DNA of 64,000 bases from Paludibacteraceae bacterium (GTDB lineage: Bacteria; Bacteroidota; Bacteroidia; Bacteroidales; Paludibacteraceae). Location: positions 98,034 through 162,033 of the forward strand of contig JAFTSS010000027.1 in the NCBI GenBank assembly GCA_017467185.1, written 5' to 3'. The position numbers and the translations under genes are program-made. The notes under the pieces are model-generated. The model had not been told where the DNA came from. It searched no databases and saw nothing but the letters and a program-made list of their open reading frames with translations. Numbering within the stretch: the stretch's first letter is position 1; each line of letters opens with the position of its first letter. This document shows positions 38,001 through 45,999 of the stretch, in pieces.

Positions 38001-39217
38001 AACGATGAACGAGGCGCAACACGACGACCAATAGTCTTTGTTTTGGTTTTGCCATTGATATTGAGTTCTACTTGTTGCGACTCAAATTCGCAGAAACTGA
38101 TAAGTCCTTTTTGCGATTTGAGCGAGCGTTGATAAAATATCACAACATCACGTATTTCACGTTTCAACTCTGCAGTCAATTCCTTATGATATTTTGCTTG
38201 ACACTCCCATATACGTTCAAATTCATCAAGATAATCCTGACGATAAAATACTTGATTTTTAAGACTATAATTAGGGTCGGCATCAAGACGAGCCATAAGA
38301 TACTGCCCCACTGTTTGACGATTGAAGAACAACTCTTTACTGCGGTCGCCAATAGCACCGAGATAACCACTTGAACCATATATAGCACCATTTATTTCAG
38401 TAAGTACAAACGCAACTTCAGCAATAGTCAATTGCTCTGATATAGCTCGTGCGCGCCATGTAAGTGCTTGCAACTTTTTATCTTTATCTTTGTTTTCAGC
38501 CAAATATATTTGATGTTGACTCAAAAACAATTTTGAAGTAACTGTTTTTGCTTTACCATCAAAAAGTTTATAAAATTCATCAGTCAACACCTCTGGATAG
38601 AATTGTTTTTGGAATTTCCAAACAGCATCAAATTCGCTACGCAAATCCGAACGATAGAAGGCAGGTGCAGATTTTTTACCTTCTCTATAAAGTTGCAACA
38701 ACAATTGCCCAGGTGTAAGTTGTTCATCATAAAGCCGTTTAGCTATAGCCATGCCATCTATCAATTCGCCCTCATCTGCCGATTTTGCTTTACGAGAACT
38801 CTTATAACCACGCTTTTTGTTTATAGCCAATAAAACACGAGCCAATTCATTCAATTCGATGCGCTCAACAGCTGCTTTCGCACGCAAATGCCAAGTTTCA
38901 AATGTTGTGCGATTGCCATTTTCCGACAATATTTCGTCATCACTAATAAAATTATTCTCTTTAAGTATCTCTATCAAATTATCACGACGAAGTTTGAAAC
39001 GTTGCAAATTACGACGCATCGAACGCTTGAGTGTGCGATCGGCTGTAGTCGTAATTGGTTTACCTTTTTCGAAATTAGTTTGCTCATCTACTGTCAAAGG
39101 ATTGACACGAACTCCCAATTTAATAATAGACGATTTTTCATCCGCATGTTCTGCTTCGTTTACCAAAGCCCAGCCTATACTACCTACACCTAAATCAAGT
39201 CCAAGAATTTTTTTCAT
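35006..39217 (-). CDS. cas9: CRISPR-associated endonuclease Cas9, type II-C
   Basis: RNA-guided DNA endonuclease of 1403 residues. RuvC-I is KKILGLDLGVGSIGWALV with D8; the Arg-rich bridge helix is DRTLKRSMRRNLQRFKLRRD near 60-80. RuvC-II (DEIRIELARD) supplies E706, RuvC-III (HRHHAMDALTIAF) H952 and D955. The HNH domain has H790 in FDIEHIIPQ and N813, 23 residues on, as in SpCas9 (H840/N863). All nuclease residues seem intact, so the enzyme should be active. The length fits the large Bacteroidota II-C Cas9 group. No csn2 or cas4 is present. PAM specificity cannot be read from sequence. Confidence 0.98.
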   Translation of the reverse strand: MKKILGLDLGVGSIGWALVNEAEHADEKSSIIKLGVRVNPLTVDEQTNFEKGKPITTTADRTLKRSMRRNLQRFKLRRDNLIEILKENNFISDDEILSENGNRTTFETWHLRAKAAVERIELNELARVLLAINKKRGYKSSRKAKSADEGELIDGMAIAKRLYDEQLTPGQLLLQLYREGKKSAPAFYRSDLRSEFDAVWKFQKQFYPEVLTDEFYKLFDGKAKTVTSKLFLSQHQIYLAENKDKDKKLQALTWRARAISEQLTIAEVAFVLTEINGAIYGSSGYLGAIGDRSKELFFNRQTVGQYLMARLDADPNYSLKNQVFYRQDYLDEFERIWECQAKYHKELTAELKREIRDVVIFYQRSLKSQKGLISFCEFESQQVELNINGKTKTKTIGRRVAPRSSFIFQEFKIWQTLNNLEVKLKGVCSKKKSKDAPELNFDIENPRHVSTSRLLYEEEKLQLLEELTYRGEMKKEDVLKLLFENYKDLDLNFAKVEGNRTMAVIYEQLFKIIELSGHGEHKLASLSSVKIKEIVKDVLCDTLGMKPDLLEYNADLEIKDFEKQPIFKLWHLLYSFEGDSTVTGDGKLVEKIMTLTGLEEEYAKVLAQTTFQSDYGSLSTKAMCRLLPHLRQGLRYDEACALEYKTHSKHSLTKEELDNKEYKDRLDVLAKNSLRNPVVEKIINQMIHVVNGVIDAYGKPDEIRIELARDLKKNADERAQMTEAINKATVEHEKYRKILQEEFGLSYVSRTDIIRYKLYKELEPRGYHTLYSNTYIPQEKLFSKEFDIEHIIPQSKLFNDSFANKTLEARDINIEKGNKTAYDYVREKYGEDGIERYLRAIDDLNISKGKKRNLLTSEADIPKDFIERDLRDTQYIAKKSRELLLELVPFVISTTGSITDRLREDWQLINVLQELNWDKYDRQGLTYFDENRDGHRLPRIKDWTKRNDHRHHAMDALTIAFTKPSFIQYLNNLNARSDKSSSIYGIEQKELHRTSDGLLLFNPPMPLGELRAEARRHLSEILVSIKAKNKVVTRNINTTKTKGGVNKKVELTPRGMLHKETVYGRSKEYVTTFVKVGASMTLEQIRKVANACEREALLARLCEFGGDAKKAFTGKNSLEKNPIYLNVHQTEKLADKVKCVALVDRYTIRKEISPDLKLDKVVDAGVRAILQRRLDEYKGVAAKAFANLDENPIYLNKEKGIKIKRVTISGVSNAVALHDKRDKDGQLVLDAEGKKQSADFVSTGSNHHVAIYRDADGNLQEQVVSMYEATQRVMQGLSIVDKQYKADEGWQFLFTMKQNEYFVFPRYETRLNDAGEEERVCIFDPSEIDLMNPMNNELISQNLYRVQKFTIKDYFFRHHLETNVNDVKELKSITWKRVGPNDLKGIIKVRVNHIGQIVSVGEY

Positions 39218-39286
39218 AGCATTATATTTTTATATTATTAATTTTCAATAAGTTATTATTTTTATTTGATTTTTTATCAAATTTTA

Positions 39287-39318
39287 TTTGGTGGTTTAAG
39301 AAAAAGTATCTATCTTTG
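39287..39318 (+). promoter_or_regulatory. tracrRNA promoter
   Basis: TTTG (39287-39290), 20 bases, TATCTTTG (39311-39318). This is a perfect Bacteroidota promoter, and its -7 box and spacing are the same as those inside each CRISPR repeat. Confidence 0.88.
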
Positions 39319-39322
39319 CACC

Positions 39323-39402
39323 ATAAAATTTGATGGAACTCACAATAAGGATTATTCCGTTGTGAAAACATTTAAAGCGGGGCTTTTGTCTCGCTTTTTT
39401 TA
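39323..39402 (+). ncRNA. tracrRNA
   Basis: Anti-repeat AAAATTTG-ATGGAACTCACAA (39326-39345) pairs with 21 bases of the crRNA repeat, with one unpaired repeat base. A short nexus hairpin follows (AAGGATTATTCCGTT, 39348-39362), then GTGAAAACATTTAAA and the terminator GCGGGGCTTTTGTCTCGC plus eight T (39377-39401). The predicted length is ~80 bases. It lies just upstream of cas9, on the opposite strand. Confidence 0.93.
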
Positions 39403-39408
39403 TACCCA

Positions 39409-39440
39409 CAAAGGTAGTTAATCTTTTCGGTGTTTCCAAA
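39409..39440 (-). promoter_or_regulatory. Promoter of the cas9-cas1-cas2 operon
   Basis: On the minus strand TTTG (39440-39437), 20 bases, TACCTTTG (39416-39409). Transcription would start near 39403, inside the complement of the tracrRNA terminator, giving a ~185-base leader antisense to the whole tracrRNA and its promoter. A weaker candidate -7 box (TACCTTTG on the minus strand, 39489-39496) lies further upstream. Confidence 0.75.
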
Positions 39441-39960
39441 TTTATTTTTAATGTTTAACAGCATATTTTCTTAATTTATTTTCAGGGGCAAAGGTAGATA
39501 TTGTTTTTGACAACTTTTGACAAAAAAGAAATATTTTCTTAATTTTTTCTATTTTTTTATGGTTGACTTAACAAAGGCATAAAATTTAATTAAGATTATT
39601 GACAAAAGTTGATACCAACTCACAGTGTGCATTAATTTTGGAGGTTTTGTTCGGTGCAGTCCGCTTACAGGTTGCTTAAAGTGAGTACACAATGAGAGTG
39701 GTTATTTTATTTATATTCTACTTTGCGACGAAAGCAGGTTTTTATTCGCTTGACAACTGAATTAAACGTTGTTGCTCTCTAAAAAAAAAACTATAATAAT
39801 TCAATATAAAGTTACCTAAAATTTGACTAATAAATATGATTTATGCTATGTTATATCAATATTTTTTCATAATTTTGCAGTCTAAATTTATATTAACAAT
39901 TTTTAATCTAACTATCTTGTGTTGAAGATTGTGAGATTTCTCTAAAAACAACTAAATTTT
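39441..39960. other. Intergenic region upstream of cas9 with a repeat-like relic and possible small RNA
   Basis: 39601-39625 (GACAAAAGTTGATACC-AACTCACAG) matches the CRISPR repeat core at about 18 of 25 positions. GTTG at 39608-39611 and TAATTTTG at 39633-39640, 21 bases apart, form a possible plus-strand promoter; no clear terminator follows. A further -7 box TAATTTTG at 39870-39877 probably serves the porin gene. No ORF is convincing. Confidence 0.4.
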
Positions 39961-41244
39961 ATGATTTCACGACTAAAAGCAGCAGCAATCGCACTACTAC
40001 TTTTGCTCGCAACTAGCGCTATGTTCGCCACTGACTCGACAGAGGTAACACAAAAGCGTGAGCCCTACGAAATGGAAATATATGGTTTCGTGCGCAATGA
40101 CTTCACTTTCGACTCGCGCAAAACGCTTGCCGCTGTGGGCGAATTGTTCAGCTTTATTCCGATGGACCACCAACTGAATACGTTGGGCGAGGACTTGAAT
40201 GCTGTACCTTCGTCGCGATTGTTGGCGGTGGTGTCGCGTTTAGGATTCAACTTTAAGTCGCCTACTTTTAACGGCATGTTTATCAATGCGAAAATCGAAA
40301 CTGACTTCTGCGGTGCAGGGGCTAACTACAATATGTTCCGTATTCGTCACGCATGGGTGGGACTGAATTGGAAACACCACCAAATCATTGCGGGGCAATC
40401 GTGGCACCCAATGTCGGGCGACCTGTTGCCTTCTATCGTGTCGCTCAATACAGGCGCTCCATTCAACGCCTTCTCACGCGCTCCGCAGTTGAGATATAAT
40501 GCTAAAATCGATGCTGTAACCCTCTCGGCTGCGGCTATCTATCAGTTGCAATACCCTGCTCCTGGTCCAAATGGCAACTCAACAAACTATCAGGTGTTCG
40601 GCGGACTACCTGAACTCTACCTCGGCGTAACCTATGCAGCAAATGGATTGAAAATTGGCCTCGGTGGCGAGTTTATGTCGCTCCGCCCTCGCACTACGAC
40701 TGAGGTGAATGGCGAAACGGTAAAGGTGAATGAAACGGTGAACTCGGTTGCTACTCAACTCTTTGCGCAATATGGCAACAAAAATTTCACAGTGGCTGCG
40801 AAATCGATATATGGACAGAATACAGGACATCTTCTCATGATGTCGGGCTACGGCTACTATGGTGTGAAGGAGGATGGCTACTCACGCAATTATGCTCCTC
40901 TCACTCAGTCGGCTACATGGCTCACACTCGCCTACCACACGGCTCGCGAAAAACACAATGTGCGTGCTACGGTGCTCGGTGGATATATGAAAAACTTTGG
41001 CGCACGCCACGACCTTGATGGTGTCTATGTGCGTGGCTACGACAACATCAACCAGATATTCCGCATGGCACCATCGGTGCAATATCTCTACAAAGGACTT
41101 GTCGTAGGGTTAGAATATGAATACACTGGCGTGATGTATGGCACACCACAAGCCAACTACTCAGTCGTAGGCGACCACCTCGTAGGCAACCACCGCGCAT
41201 ACATAATGCTCGTTTACAACTTCTCACACAAATTCTTTAAATAA
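39961..41244 (+). CDS. Outer-membrane porin-like protein
   Basis: Exported protein of 427 residues: signal peptide 1-23 (AAAIALLLLLATSAMFA). The mature protein begins with YEMEIYGFVRNDFTFDSRKT, the first strand of DcaP-like porins, followed by alternating amphipathic strands, and ends in HRAYIMLVYNFSHKFFK, an outer-membrane-barrel end strand. Probably a trimeric diffusion porin; solute unknown. Codon use has more G/C-ending codons than most neighbours. No terminator seen; an R3 repeat follows. Confidence 0.75.
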   Translation: MISRLKAAAIALLLLLATSAMFATDSTEVTQKREPYEMEIYGFVRNDFTFDSRKTLAAVGELFSFIPMDHQLNTLGEDLNAVPSSRLLAVVSRLGFNFKSPTFNGMFINAKIETDFCGAGANYNMFRIRHAWVGLNWKHHQIIAGQSWHPMSGDLLPSIVSLNTGAPFNAFSRAPQLRYNAKIDAVTLSAAAIYQLQYPAPGPNGNSTNYQVFGGLPELYLGVTYAANGLKIGLGGEFMSLRPRTTTEVNGETVKVNETVNSVATQLFAQYGNKNFTVAAKSIYGQNTGHLLMMSGYGYYGVKEDGYSRNYAPLTQSATWLTLAYHTAREKHNVRATVLGGYMKNFGARHDLDGVYVRGYDNINQIFRMAPSVQYLYKGLVVGLEYEYTGVMYGTPQANYSVVGDHLVGNHRAYIMLVYNFSHKFFK

Positions 41245-41264
41245 ACTTTATTTTAAAATAAGTA

Positions 41265-41515
41265 AATATTTTTTTAACAGAAGTACAAAATATATTTATT
41301 GGACAAAAAGGTTTGGTTGTTTTGTTTAGTTTCTGTTGGCTGATATTGTTTTTTCAAGTACATGCCCTAAATCATGACAGTTACTAATTACTCTTTACTA
41401 ATTACTAATTAAACAAAGTTTGTACTTTAAAAAAGATAGTTGTCCCTATAAAATCAAAAATACAAATTAATAATTTATAAACAAATAAATAAAATATGTA
41501 CTTATGTTGAAATAA
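41265..41515. repeat. Repeat family R3, copy 2
   Basis: TTTTTTTAACAGAAGTACAA at the start, GGACAAAAAGG, TTCAAGTACATGCCC, a TTACTAA heptamer stretch (41388-41413), TTTGTACTTTAAAAAAGATA and GTTGTCC, then TATGTACTTATGTTGAAA. The GGACAA/TTGTCC pair may mark the ends of an inserted core. It fills the gap between the porin and the SUI1 gene. Confidence 0.7.
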
Positions 41516-41529
41516 AAAATAAATAAAAT

Positions 41530-41871
41530 ATGAACGACTGGAAATCTCGGTTGAATGTAGTCTATTCGACTAATCCCGACTATAAGTACGAAACAGACGA
41601 AGAACCAGAGGTAGATACCCTCGAACCTGCAAAACAAAACCTCCGCATAGAACTCGACCGCCGCAATCGTGGTGGCAAAGCTGTTACGCTAATCACTGGC
41701 TTTGTGGGTACCGACGATGACCTCCGCGAACTTGGTAAGACACTGAAAACTAAATGTGGCGTGGGCGGCTCAGCCAAAGATGGCGAAATAATCATCCAAG
41801 GCGACTTCCGCGAAAAAGTACACACCCTACTCACCAACCTCGGCTACACTCGCACCAAACGCAAAAACTGA
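41530..41871 (+). CDS. yciH: SUI1/YciH-type translation initiation factor
   Basis: 113-residue protein of the eIF1/SUI1 family. The N-terminal ~50 residues are a flexible acidic leader; the SUI1 domain covers ~50-110: [35 protein letters not shown] and [12 protein letters not shown] with the conserved GVGG loop. In bacteria such proteins can stimulate discrimination of start codons, but their role is minor. R3 repeats flank the gene on both sides. Confidence 0.9.
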   Translation: MNDWKSRLNVVYSTNPDYKYETDEEPEVDTLEPAKQNLRIELDRRNRGGKAVTLITGFVGTDDDLRELGKTLKTKCGVGGSAKDGEIIIQGDFREKVHTLLTNLGYTRTKRKN

Positions 41872-41884
41872 TTTTTTTTTCGTT

Positions 41885-42115
41885 TTAACAAAAGCACTTG
41901 TTTTTCTTTTGTAACATAAATACAAAACTATTTATAGGACAACAAGTTCAGCCACCACACAAAAGTTTGTGATGGCTGAATTTATTTTTTTCAAGTACAC
42001 GCTACATTATTTTTTTTAACATAAGTACATAATTCTCTTTTGATAAGAACATAATTTTTTTGTACTTAAAAAAGAGATTGTCCTGACTAACTTAAAAATA
42101 CAAATTAAATATTAT
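41885..42115. repeat. Repeat family R3, copy 3
   Basis: Matches copy 1 (18719-18965) in reverse complement: TTTTTAACATAAGTACATAA, CAAGTACACGC, TTTGTACTTAAAAAAGAGA and closing TTGTCCT, with a matching AGGACAA at 41937. An inner stem TTCAGCCA(TC)CACAAA is also visible (41949-41980). Confidence 0.72.
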
Positions 42116-42120
42116 TATTA

Positions 42121-42600
42121 CTATCCGCTAAAAATATAACCTCGTAGAGGTGATATATCATAGTCAGGGGTGAGAAAATTGCGAGTAAGCGAGAGCAAAA
42201 AATTGCGTTTAAGTGAAAGAAATGAAGTTTACTTCAATTTCTGAACGACAGCAATTTCAACAAAGTTAACTAAGTTCACTTAAGTTCTGCCAAGCGTAAG
42301 CAATTTGAACGTCGTCAAACCCCTGATGTGAGAGATTATATATAAAATAAGCGCCGTAGGTGCGACAGAGGAAATAACTCCAAATTGCTAATATATAACA
42401 ACATACACTCTGTCACCCCTCTGGGGTTTATGATGGGATAAAATACTCTATCAGGGGTTTACACCCCTGCCTAGGTTCTTTCGTCCCTACGGGACTTTTT
42501 ATAAAACACACAATACAAAATACCAGCCCTATTTCTTAAAATTATCTCATACCCCCTTGTTTATTAGGCGTTTAAATAGTTACTCTATTCTTTATCTGAT
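42121..42600. repeat. Composite repeat R4 (second copy), possibly inside an IS-like shell
   Basis: ATCCGCTAAAAAT at 42122 resembles the end of the 26958 element. The rest matches 16255-16560: ACTTAAGTTCTGCCAAGCGT, GTAGGTGCGACAGAG, CACCCCTCTGGGGTTTA, AGGGGTTTACACCCCT and CGTCCCTACGGGACTTTTTA, each a small hairpin. The right part (CCCCCTTGTTTATTAG, 42550 region) resembles 27110-27125. No ORF. Confidence 0.65.
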
Positions 42601-42662
42601 GACAATAAAATTAAATCTTACAAACCTACAAACATAAGATATATACTTATGTTAAAATAAAC

Positions 42663-42678
42663 TTGGCACGCATTTTGA
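42663..42678 (+). promoter_or_regulatory. Possible sigma-54-type promoter of the lipocalin gene
   Basis: TTGGCACGCATTTTGA has the TGGCACG element and a TTG at sigma-54 spacing; the -12 box has GA instead of GC. No good TAnnTTTG box lies between it and the ATG at 42719. Confidence 0.4.
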
Positions 42679-42718
42679 ATTGATAATAGCAAGTTAAACC
42701 ATCAAATTTATTACTACA

Positions 42719-43255
42719 ATGAAAAAGCTATTATCTATTATCACTACAGCTATCATGGGCACATGCCTGCTCTGTAGTTGCGAAAAGAACAAACAACTCA
42801 ACACCTCGGTTGTTCCTTCGCTCGATGTCGAACGCTACATGGGTACTTGGTACGAAATTGGCCGCTACGACATCTCGTTCGAAAAAGGTTTGGTCGGCGT
42901 AACTGCCAACTACAAACTACTCGACAATGGTACAATCCAAGTAATCAACACTGGCTACAAAGACTCACTTGACGGAAAAATTGACATCATTGAGGGCAAA
43001 GCCAAACGTCGCGACAAAGATGCTACGGATGGCGCACTGAAAGTGAGCTTCTTCCTCGACTTTTATGCACAGTACAATGTGATGGAACTTGCCGACGACT
43101 ATTCTTGGTCGCTCGTGGGTAGCAAAAACGACAAGTACCTTTGGATTCTTTCACGCACCCCATCGCTCGACACTAACACCCTCGAACACATCCTCAACCT
43201 CGCCGCCAATCGTGGCTACGACACATCTAAAATTCTTTGGGTAGAACAAAATTAG
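42719..43255 (+). CDS. blc: Outer-membrane lipocalin lipoprotein
   Basis: Bacterial lipocalin of 178 residues: signal with lipobox CLLCSC, Cys near 21. The lipocalin signature VERYMGTWYEIGRYDISFEK (GxW) lies near 37-56, and VSFFLDFYAQYNVMELADDY with WILSRTP completes the fold. Blc-type proteins bind lysophospholipids or fatty acids and are induced under envelope stress. A terminator follows at 43302. Confidence 0.93.
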   Translation: MKKLLSIITTAIMGTCLLCSCEKNKQLNTSVVPSLDVERYMGTWYEIGRYDISFEKGLVGVTANYKLLDNGTIQVINTGYKDSLDGKIDIIEGKAKRRDKDATDGALKVSFFLDFYAQYNVMELADDYSWSLVGSKNDKYLWILSRTPSLDTNTLEHILNLAANRGYDTSKILWVEQN

Positions 43256-43261
43256 AGCACA

Positions 43262-43380
43262 GATGACAGATTACAGAGTACAGATTACAGATAACAGATA
43301 AAGGCGGAATTAATTCCGCCTTTATTATTAAAACTAAATACTATCTGTACTCTGTAATCTGTAATCTATAATCTATCAAT
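43262..43380. repeat. Heptamer arrays flanking a terminator
   Basis: CAGATTA CAGAGTA CAGATTA CAGATAA units at 43267-43300 and TACTCTG TAATCTG TAATCTA units at 43345-43377. They lie on either side of the hairpin GGCGGAATTAATTCCGCC. The two arrays are roughly inverted copies of each other (TGTAATCT against AGATTACA). Confidence 0.85.
43300..43326. terminator. Terminator of the lipocalin gene
   Basis: Perfect palindrome AAAGGCGGAATTAATTCCGC, continuing CTTT, with T-run beyond. It lies between converging genes. Confidence 0.85.
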
Positions 43381-44467
43381 GTATCGTCACCTGCGTAGCT
43401 CCAAAGCCATATTGTTGGAATGAGGCGTCTTGGAAGGTGCATTTATAATACTTCTTCTTCAACAATTTCTCAATTTCGGCACGCAATACCCCCTCACCTT
43501 TACCATGTATAAAGACAATTTTTTGCCCCTTGCGTTTGAGATTGGCTTGCATGACCTCGTTGAATTTCTCTAACTGATAGTTGAGCATATCGGCACGCGA
43601 GAGTCCGTTAGTGTTGTCAATCAACTGATTGATATGCAAATCGACTTCGATGATGGCTGGTTTCGGATTTTGTGGCTTCGACACAGGTTTGCGCTCCCCT
43701 ACTTTTTTCTCAGAAATAGCTCGTTGCAACTGTTGTGGGTCGATAAGCATACCAAGGTCCATTACGTCGTTTTTAACAATAGTAACCAACATGGCATCCT
43801 CGTCGAAATAGTCATTTTCGCGGAACGAATGGAGTTTATAGAATTTAGTAGGATTGATTTTCAACTCAATATCGAGCGCAGGTTTAGCCTCGAACTGAAT
43901 TTGCTTATAGGCAAACCCTTGAAAACGCAACTGCTCCAAATCATTAAGCCCTATCTTGTTGATAGTTTCGAGGTAGAGTTTAGTCTGTGGTTCCACCAAA
44001 TTTTGTTGGCGTAGACGCATCTTGTCGCTACCCGAATAGAGCGCAAACTGTAGGTAGTAGTTGCTATCATTGACAATATACAGCTCCATATCGGTGGTTT
44101 GAAGCTGTTTTACGTCCTTCGGCACAAAAGCCAAATAAACAGTCAACTGCTCGCCATCGGGCGTCTCATAACGCTCATTCCACGTATATTCAGGCTCTTT
44201 TATCTCCTCATCATCCTCTTCGACTTGAGGTTTTACACCCGCCGCCTTTGCTTTCTTATCGTTTATCTCTTTTACTGGGTCTTCAACAGGAAAATTGTAT
44301 TGATTAGTCTCTTTGACCACCACCACTTGCGACACAAGGCAAGGAGTTTCGAAACCTTCTTCCTCCTCGACCAACACTATATCTTTCGACTGAAAGCGTG
44401 TAACCACACCCCCACCTACCGAGTTGAGATAACGTACCTTATCTCCAATTTTTACATTCACTGCCAT
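43376..44467 (-). CDS. DUF2027 and Smr domain protein
   Basis: Protein of 363 residues. Residues 1-60 (KIGDKVRYLNSVGGGVVTRF) form the DUF2027 N-terminal domain; an acidic linker covers ~75-95; 95-255 is a beta-rich middle. The C-terminal Smr domain (~275-363) has the LDLHG-like EVDLHINQL and the HGKGEGVLR motif, linked to structure-specific or RNA endonuclease activity in MutS2 and related proteins. The DUF2027-Smr pairing is typical of Bacteroidota. Function in the cell is not established. Confidence 0.87.
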   Translation of the reverse strand: MAVNVKIGDKVRYLNSVGGGVVTRFQSKDIVLVEEEEGFETPCLVSQVVVVKETNQYNFPVEDPVKEINDKKAKAAGVKPQVEEDDEEIKEPEYTWNERYETPDGEQLTVYLAFVPKDVKQLQTTDMELYIVNDSNYYLQFALYSGSDKMRLRQQNLVEPQTKLYLETINKIGLNDLEQLRFQGFAYKQIQFEAKPALDIELKINPTKFYKLHSFRENDYFDEDAMLVTIVKNDVMDLGMLIDPQQLQRAISEKKVGERKPVSKPQNPKPAIIEVDLHINQLIDNTNGLSRADMLNYQLEKFNEVMQANLKRKGQKIVFIHGKGEGVLRAEIEKLLKKKYYKCTFQDASFQQYGFGATQVTIH

Positions 44468-44479
44468 ATATAAATTAAA

Positions 44480-44536
44480 AATTAATAATAAACCTATTCC
44501 CCATTCCTAATTCCCCATTCCTCATTCCTCACTCCC
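44480..44536. repeat. Heptamer array CCTATTC/CTCATTC
   Basis: Seven or so tandem seven-base units (CCTATTC CCCATTC CTAATTC CCCATTC CTCATTC CTCACTC) in the leader of the Smr gene. Confidence 0.85.
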
Positions 44537-44549
44537 CTAATTTTCTCTG

Positions 44550-44581
44550 CAAAGATACAAAAAATAGCCTATTTGACCAAG
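44550..44581 (-). promoter_or_regulatory. Promoter of the DUF2027-Smr gene
   Basis: On the minus strand CTTG (44581-44578), 20 bases, TATCTTTG (44557-44550). It overlaps the terminator at 44561-44598. Confidence 0.7.
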
Positions 44582-44598
44582 TCAGAATAGGCTATTTT
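44561..44598 (-). terminator. Terminator of the T9SS-sorted protein gene
   Basis: AAAATAGCCTATT (44561-44573) pairs with AATAGGCTATTTT (44586-44598), 20 bases past the stop at 44618. A T-run follows on the minus strand. Confidence 0.8.
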
Positions 44599-44617
44599 AT
44601 ATACAAAATTAAATTAA

Positions 44618-45928
44618 TTATTTAACAACTACTTTAACTGCCGAATTAGCTGTTTTAACGATATAAACTCCATTTTCGAGACGACCGTTCATTGCTGTTA
44701 CATCTTGACCTGCAATATTGAAGATTGAAATCTCACAATCAGCTACTACCATACCATTTTCAGTATAAATATTGCTGATAGCAACATTTTCAACTGCAGT
44801 TAAATCTTCTGTAGGTTCTTCAATCACAGTATAAATAGCACCAGAAGCTGTTTCAGGAGTATCTTTAAATTTTGTAAGGTAACCAACAACTTCTATATAA
44901 TCACCAACTACACAAATTTCGCCATCAGTTTTACCACGAAACAATTGAAATACTTGACCGCCATTTTTTGTGTCAGCCATCCAAACAGAAATATTTTTAT
45001 AATCTTCACTATATTCAGTTTTAATTTCAGTCACATAACCTCTGATTACATATTGACCACCTTCATAGTTTACATTATCAGCAGAAACCGAAATCGCTTT
45101 TGAGGCTGCGTCAGCACAAGTCAAAACAGTAGCTTCAGTAACTGTAACTTCACAAGTAGCAGTAAGTTCACCTGCTTTAGCTGTAATAGTAGCTGTACCA
45201 ACTCCAACAGCAGTAACAGCACCATTATTTGCAACTTTAACAACAGCTTCATTATCAGAAGAGAAAGAAACTGATGTTACAGCATCAGCAGGAGTAAGTG
45301 TTGCTGTCAATTGAGTTTCACGATATTGTTCGAGAGTCAAAGTTGTTTTATCAAGAGCAATAGCTGTAGCTTCTATTTCATTACCTGTAAGTTCATAATA
45401 AAAATCTACTTTTGAGATTTGAACATTACCATTTTTTGAACCATGACTAAGATTGTCATAAGTTAATCTATAATAACAATTTACTGCAGGAGTTGGAATT
45501 GTATAAGTAACAGCACCCTCTGCAATTGTCACATCAACTTTTTGAACACCAGCAGTAAACGCATCGTCTGTTGCAACTTCCAAATATGCAGATTTTATTT
45601 TATCTGCTGCTAACACTTTATCTACAGTAACAACAATTTTTGTTACTTTTTGCGACATTTTGCCAGTTTTGATTGTTGCCACACTTGCTTCAGCTTTTCT
45701 ACCACATCTAACATAAGACCAACCCATGTTATTGTTATTAAAACCAAAAAGAGTTAATGTTGTACCATCAACATTTTCCCACTCTGCTGTATAACTACTT
45801 ACCTTTGATTGCATTGTTTCAGCAGTAAAAGAATTACTAAGAACAGCCTCCTCTGCTATAGCCGAGAAAGAGAAAAAACTTAACGCTAATACCACGAAGA
45901 GCGTTTTTAAAAGAGTAATTTTTTTCAT
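44618..45928 (-). CDS. Secreted protein with Ig-like and OB-like domains and T9SS sorting domain
   Basis: Exported protein of 436 residues: signal peptide 1-25. Residues ~30-180 form a beta domain; ~185-265 a bacterial Ig-like (BIG2) domain (IALDKTTLTLEQYRETQLTA; AVGVGTATITAKAG); ~270-370 an OB-fold-like domain (YVIRGYVTEIKTEYSEDYKN; VGDYIEVVGYL). The C-terminal ~70 residues (ISIFNIAGQDVT; ENGVYIVKTANSAVKVVVK) are a type A T9SS sorting domain, so the protein should cross the outer membrane and be surface-attached or released. It is the last gene of the receptor locus. Confidence 0.8.
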   Translation of the reverse strand: MKKITLLKTLFVVLALSFFSFSAIAEEAVLSNSFTAETMQSKVSSYTAEWENVDGTTLTLFGFNNNNMGWSYVRCGRKAEASVATIKTGKMSQKVTKIVVTVDKVLAADKIKSAYLEVATDDAFTAGVQKVDVTIAEGAVTYTIPTPAVNCYYRLTYDNLSHGSKNGNVQISKVDFYYELTGNEIEATAIALDKTTLTLEQYRETQLTATLTPADAVTSVSFSSDNEAVVKVANNGAVTAVGVGTATITAKAGELTATCEVTVTEATVLTCADAASKAISVSADNVNYEGGQYVIRGYVTEIKTEYSEDYKNISVWMADTKNGGQVFQLFRGKTDGEICVVGDYIEVVGYLTKFKDTPETASGAIYTVIEEPTEDLTAVENVAISNIYTENGMVVADCEISIFNIAGQDVTAMNGRLENGVYIVKTANSAVKVVVK

Positions 45929-45949
45929 AATAATTTAATTTTTTTATAA

Positions 45950-45980
45950 CAAAACAGCCTATTAACTATAGGCTATTTTG
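45950..45980 (-). terminator. Hairpin between the OB lipoprotein and the T9SS-sorted protein genes
   Basis: AGCCTAT-TAAC-TATAGGCT stem followed on the minus strand by GTTTTGTT. It may lower expression of the last gene relative to the upstream lipoprotein. Confidence 0.6.
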
Positions 45981-45999
45981 TCTATTATTTTACAATAAA

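Noticed and set aside
39961..41244. Porin gene as horizontally acquired because of its different codon use
   Set aside because: Highly expressed genes in the window (aspS, gltX) show similar bias, so codon use alone does not show transfer.
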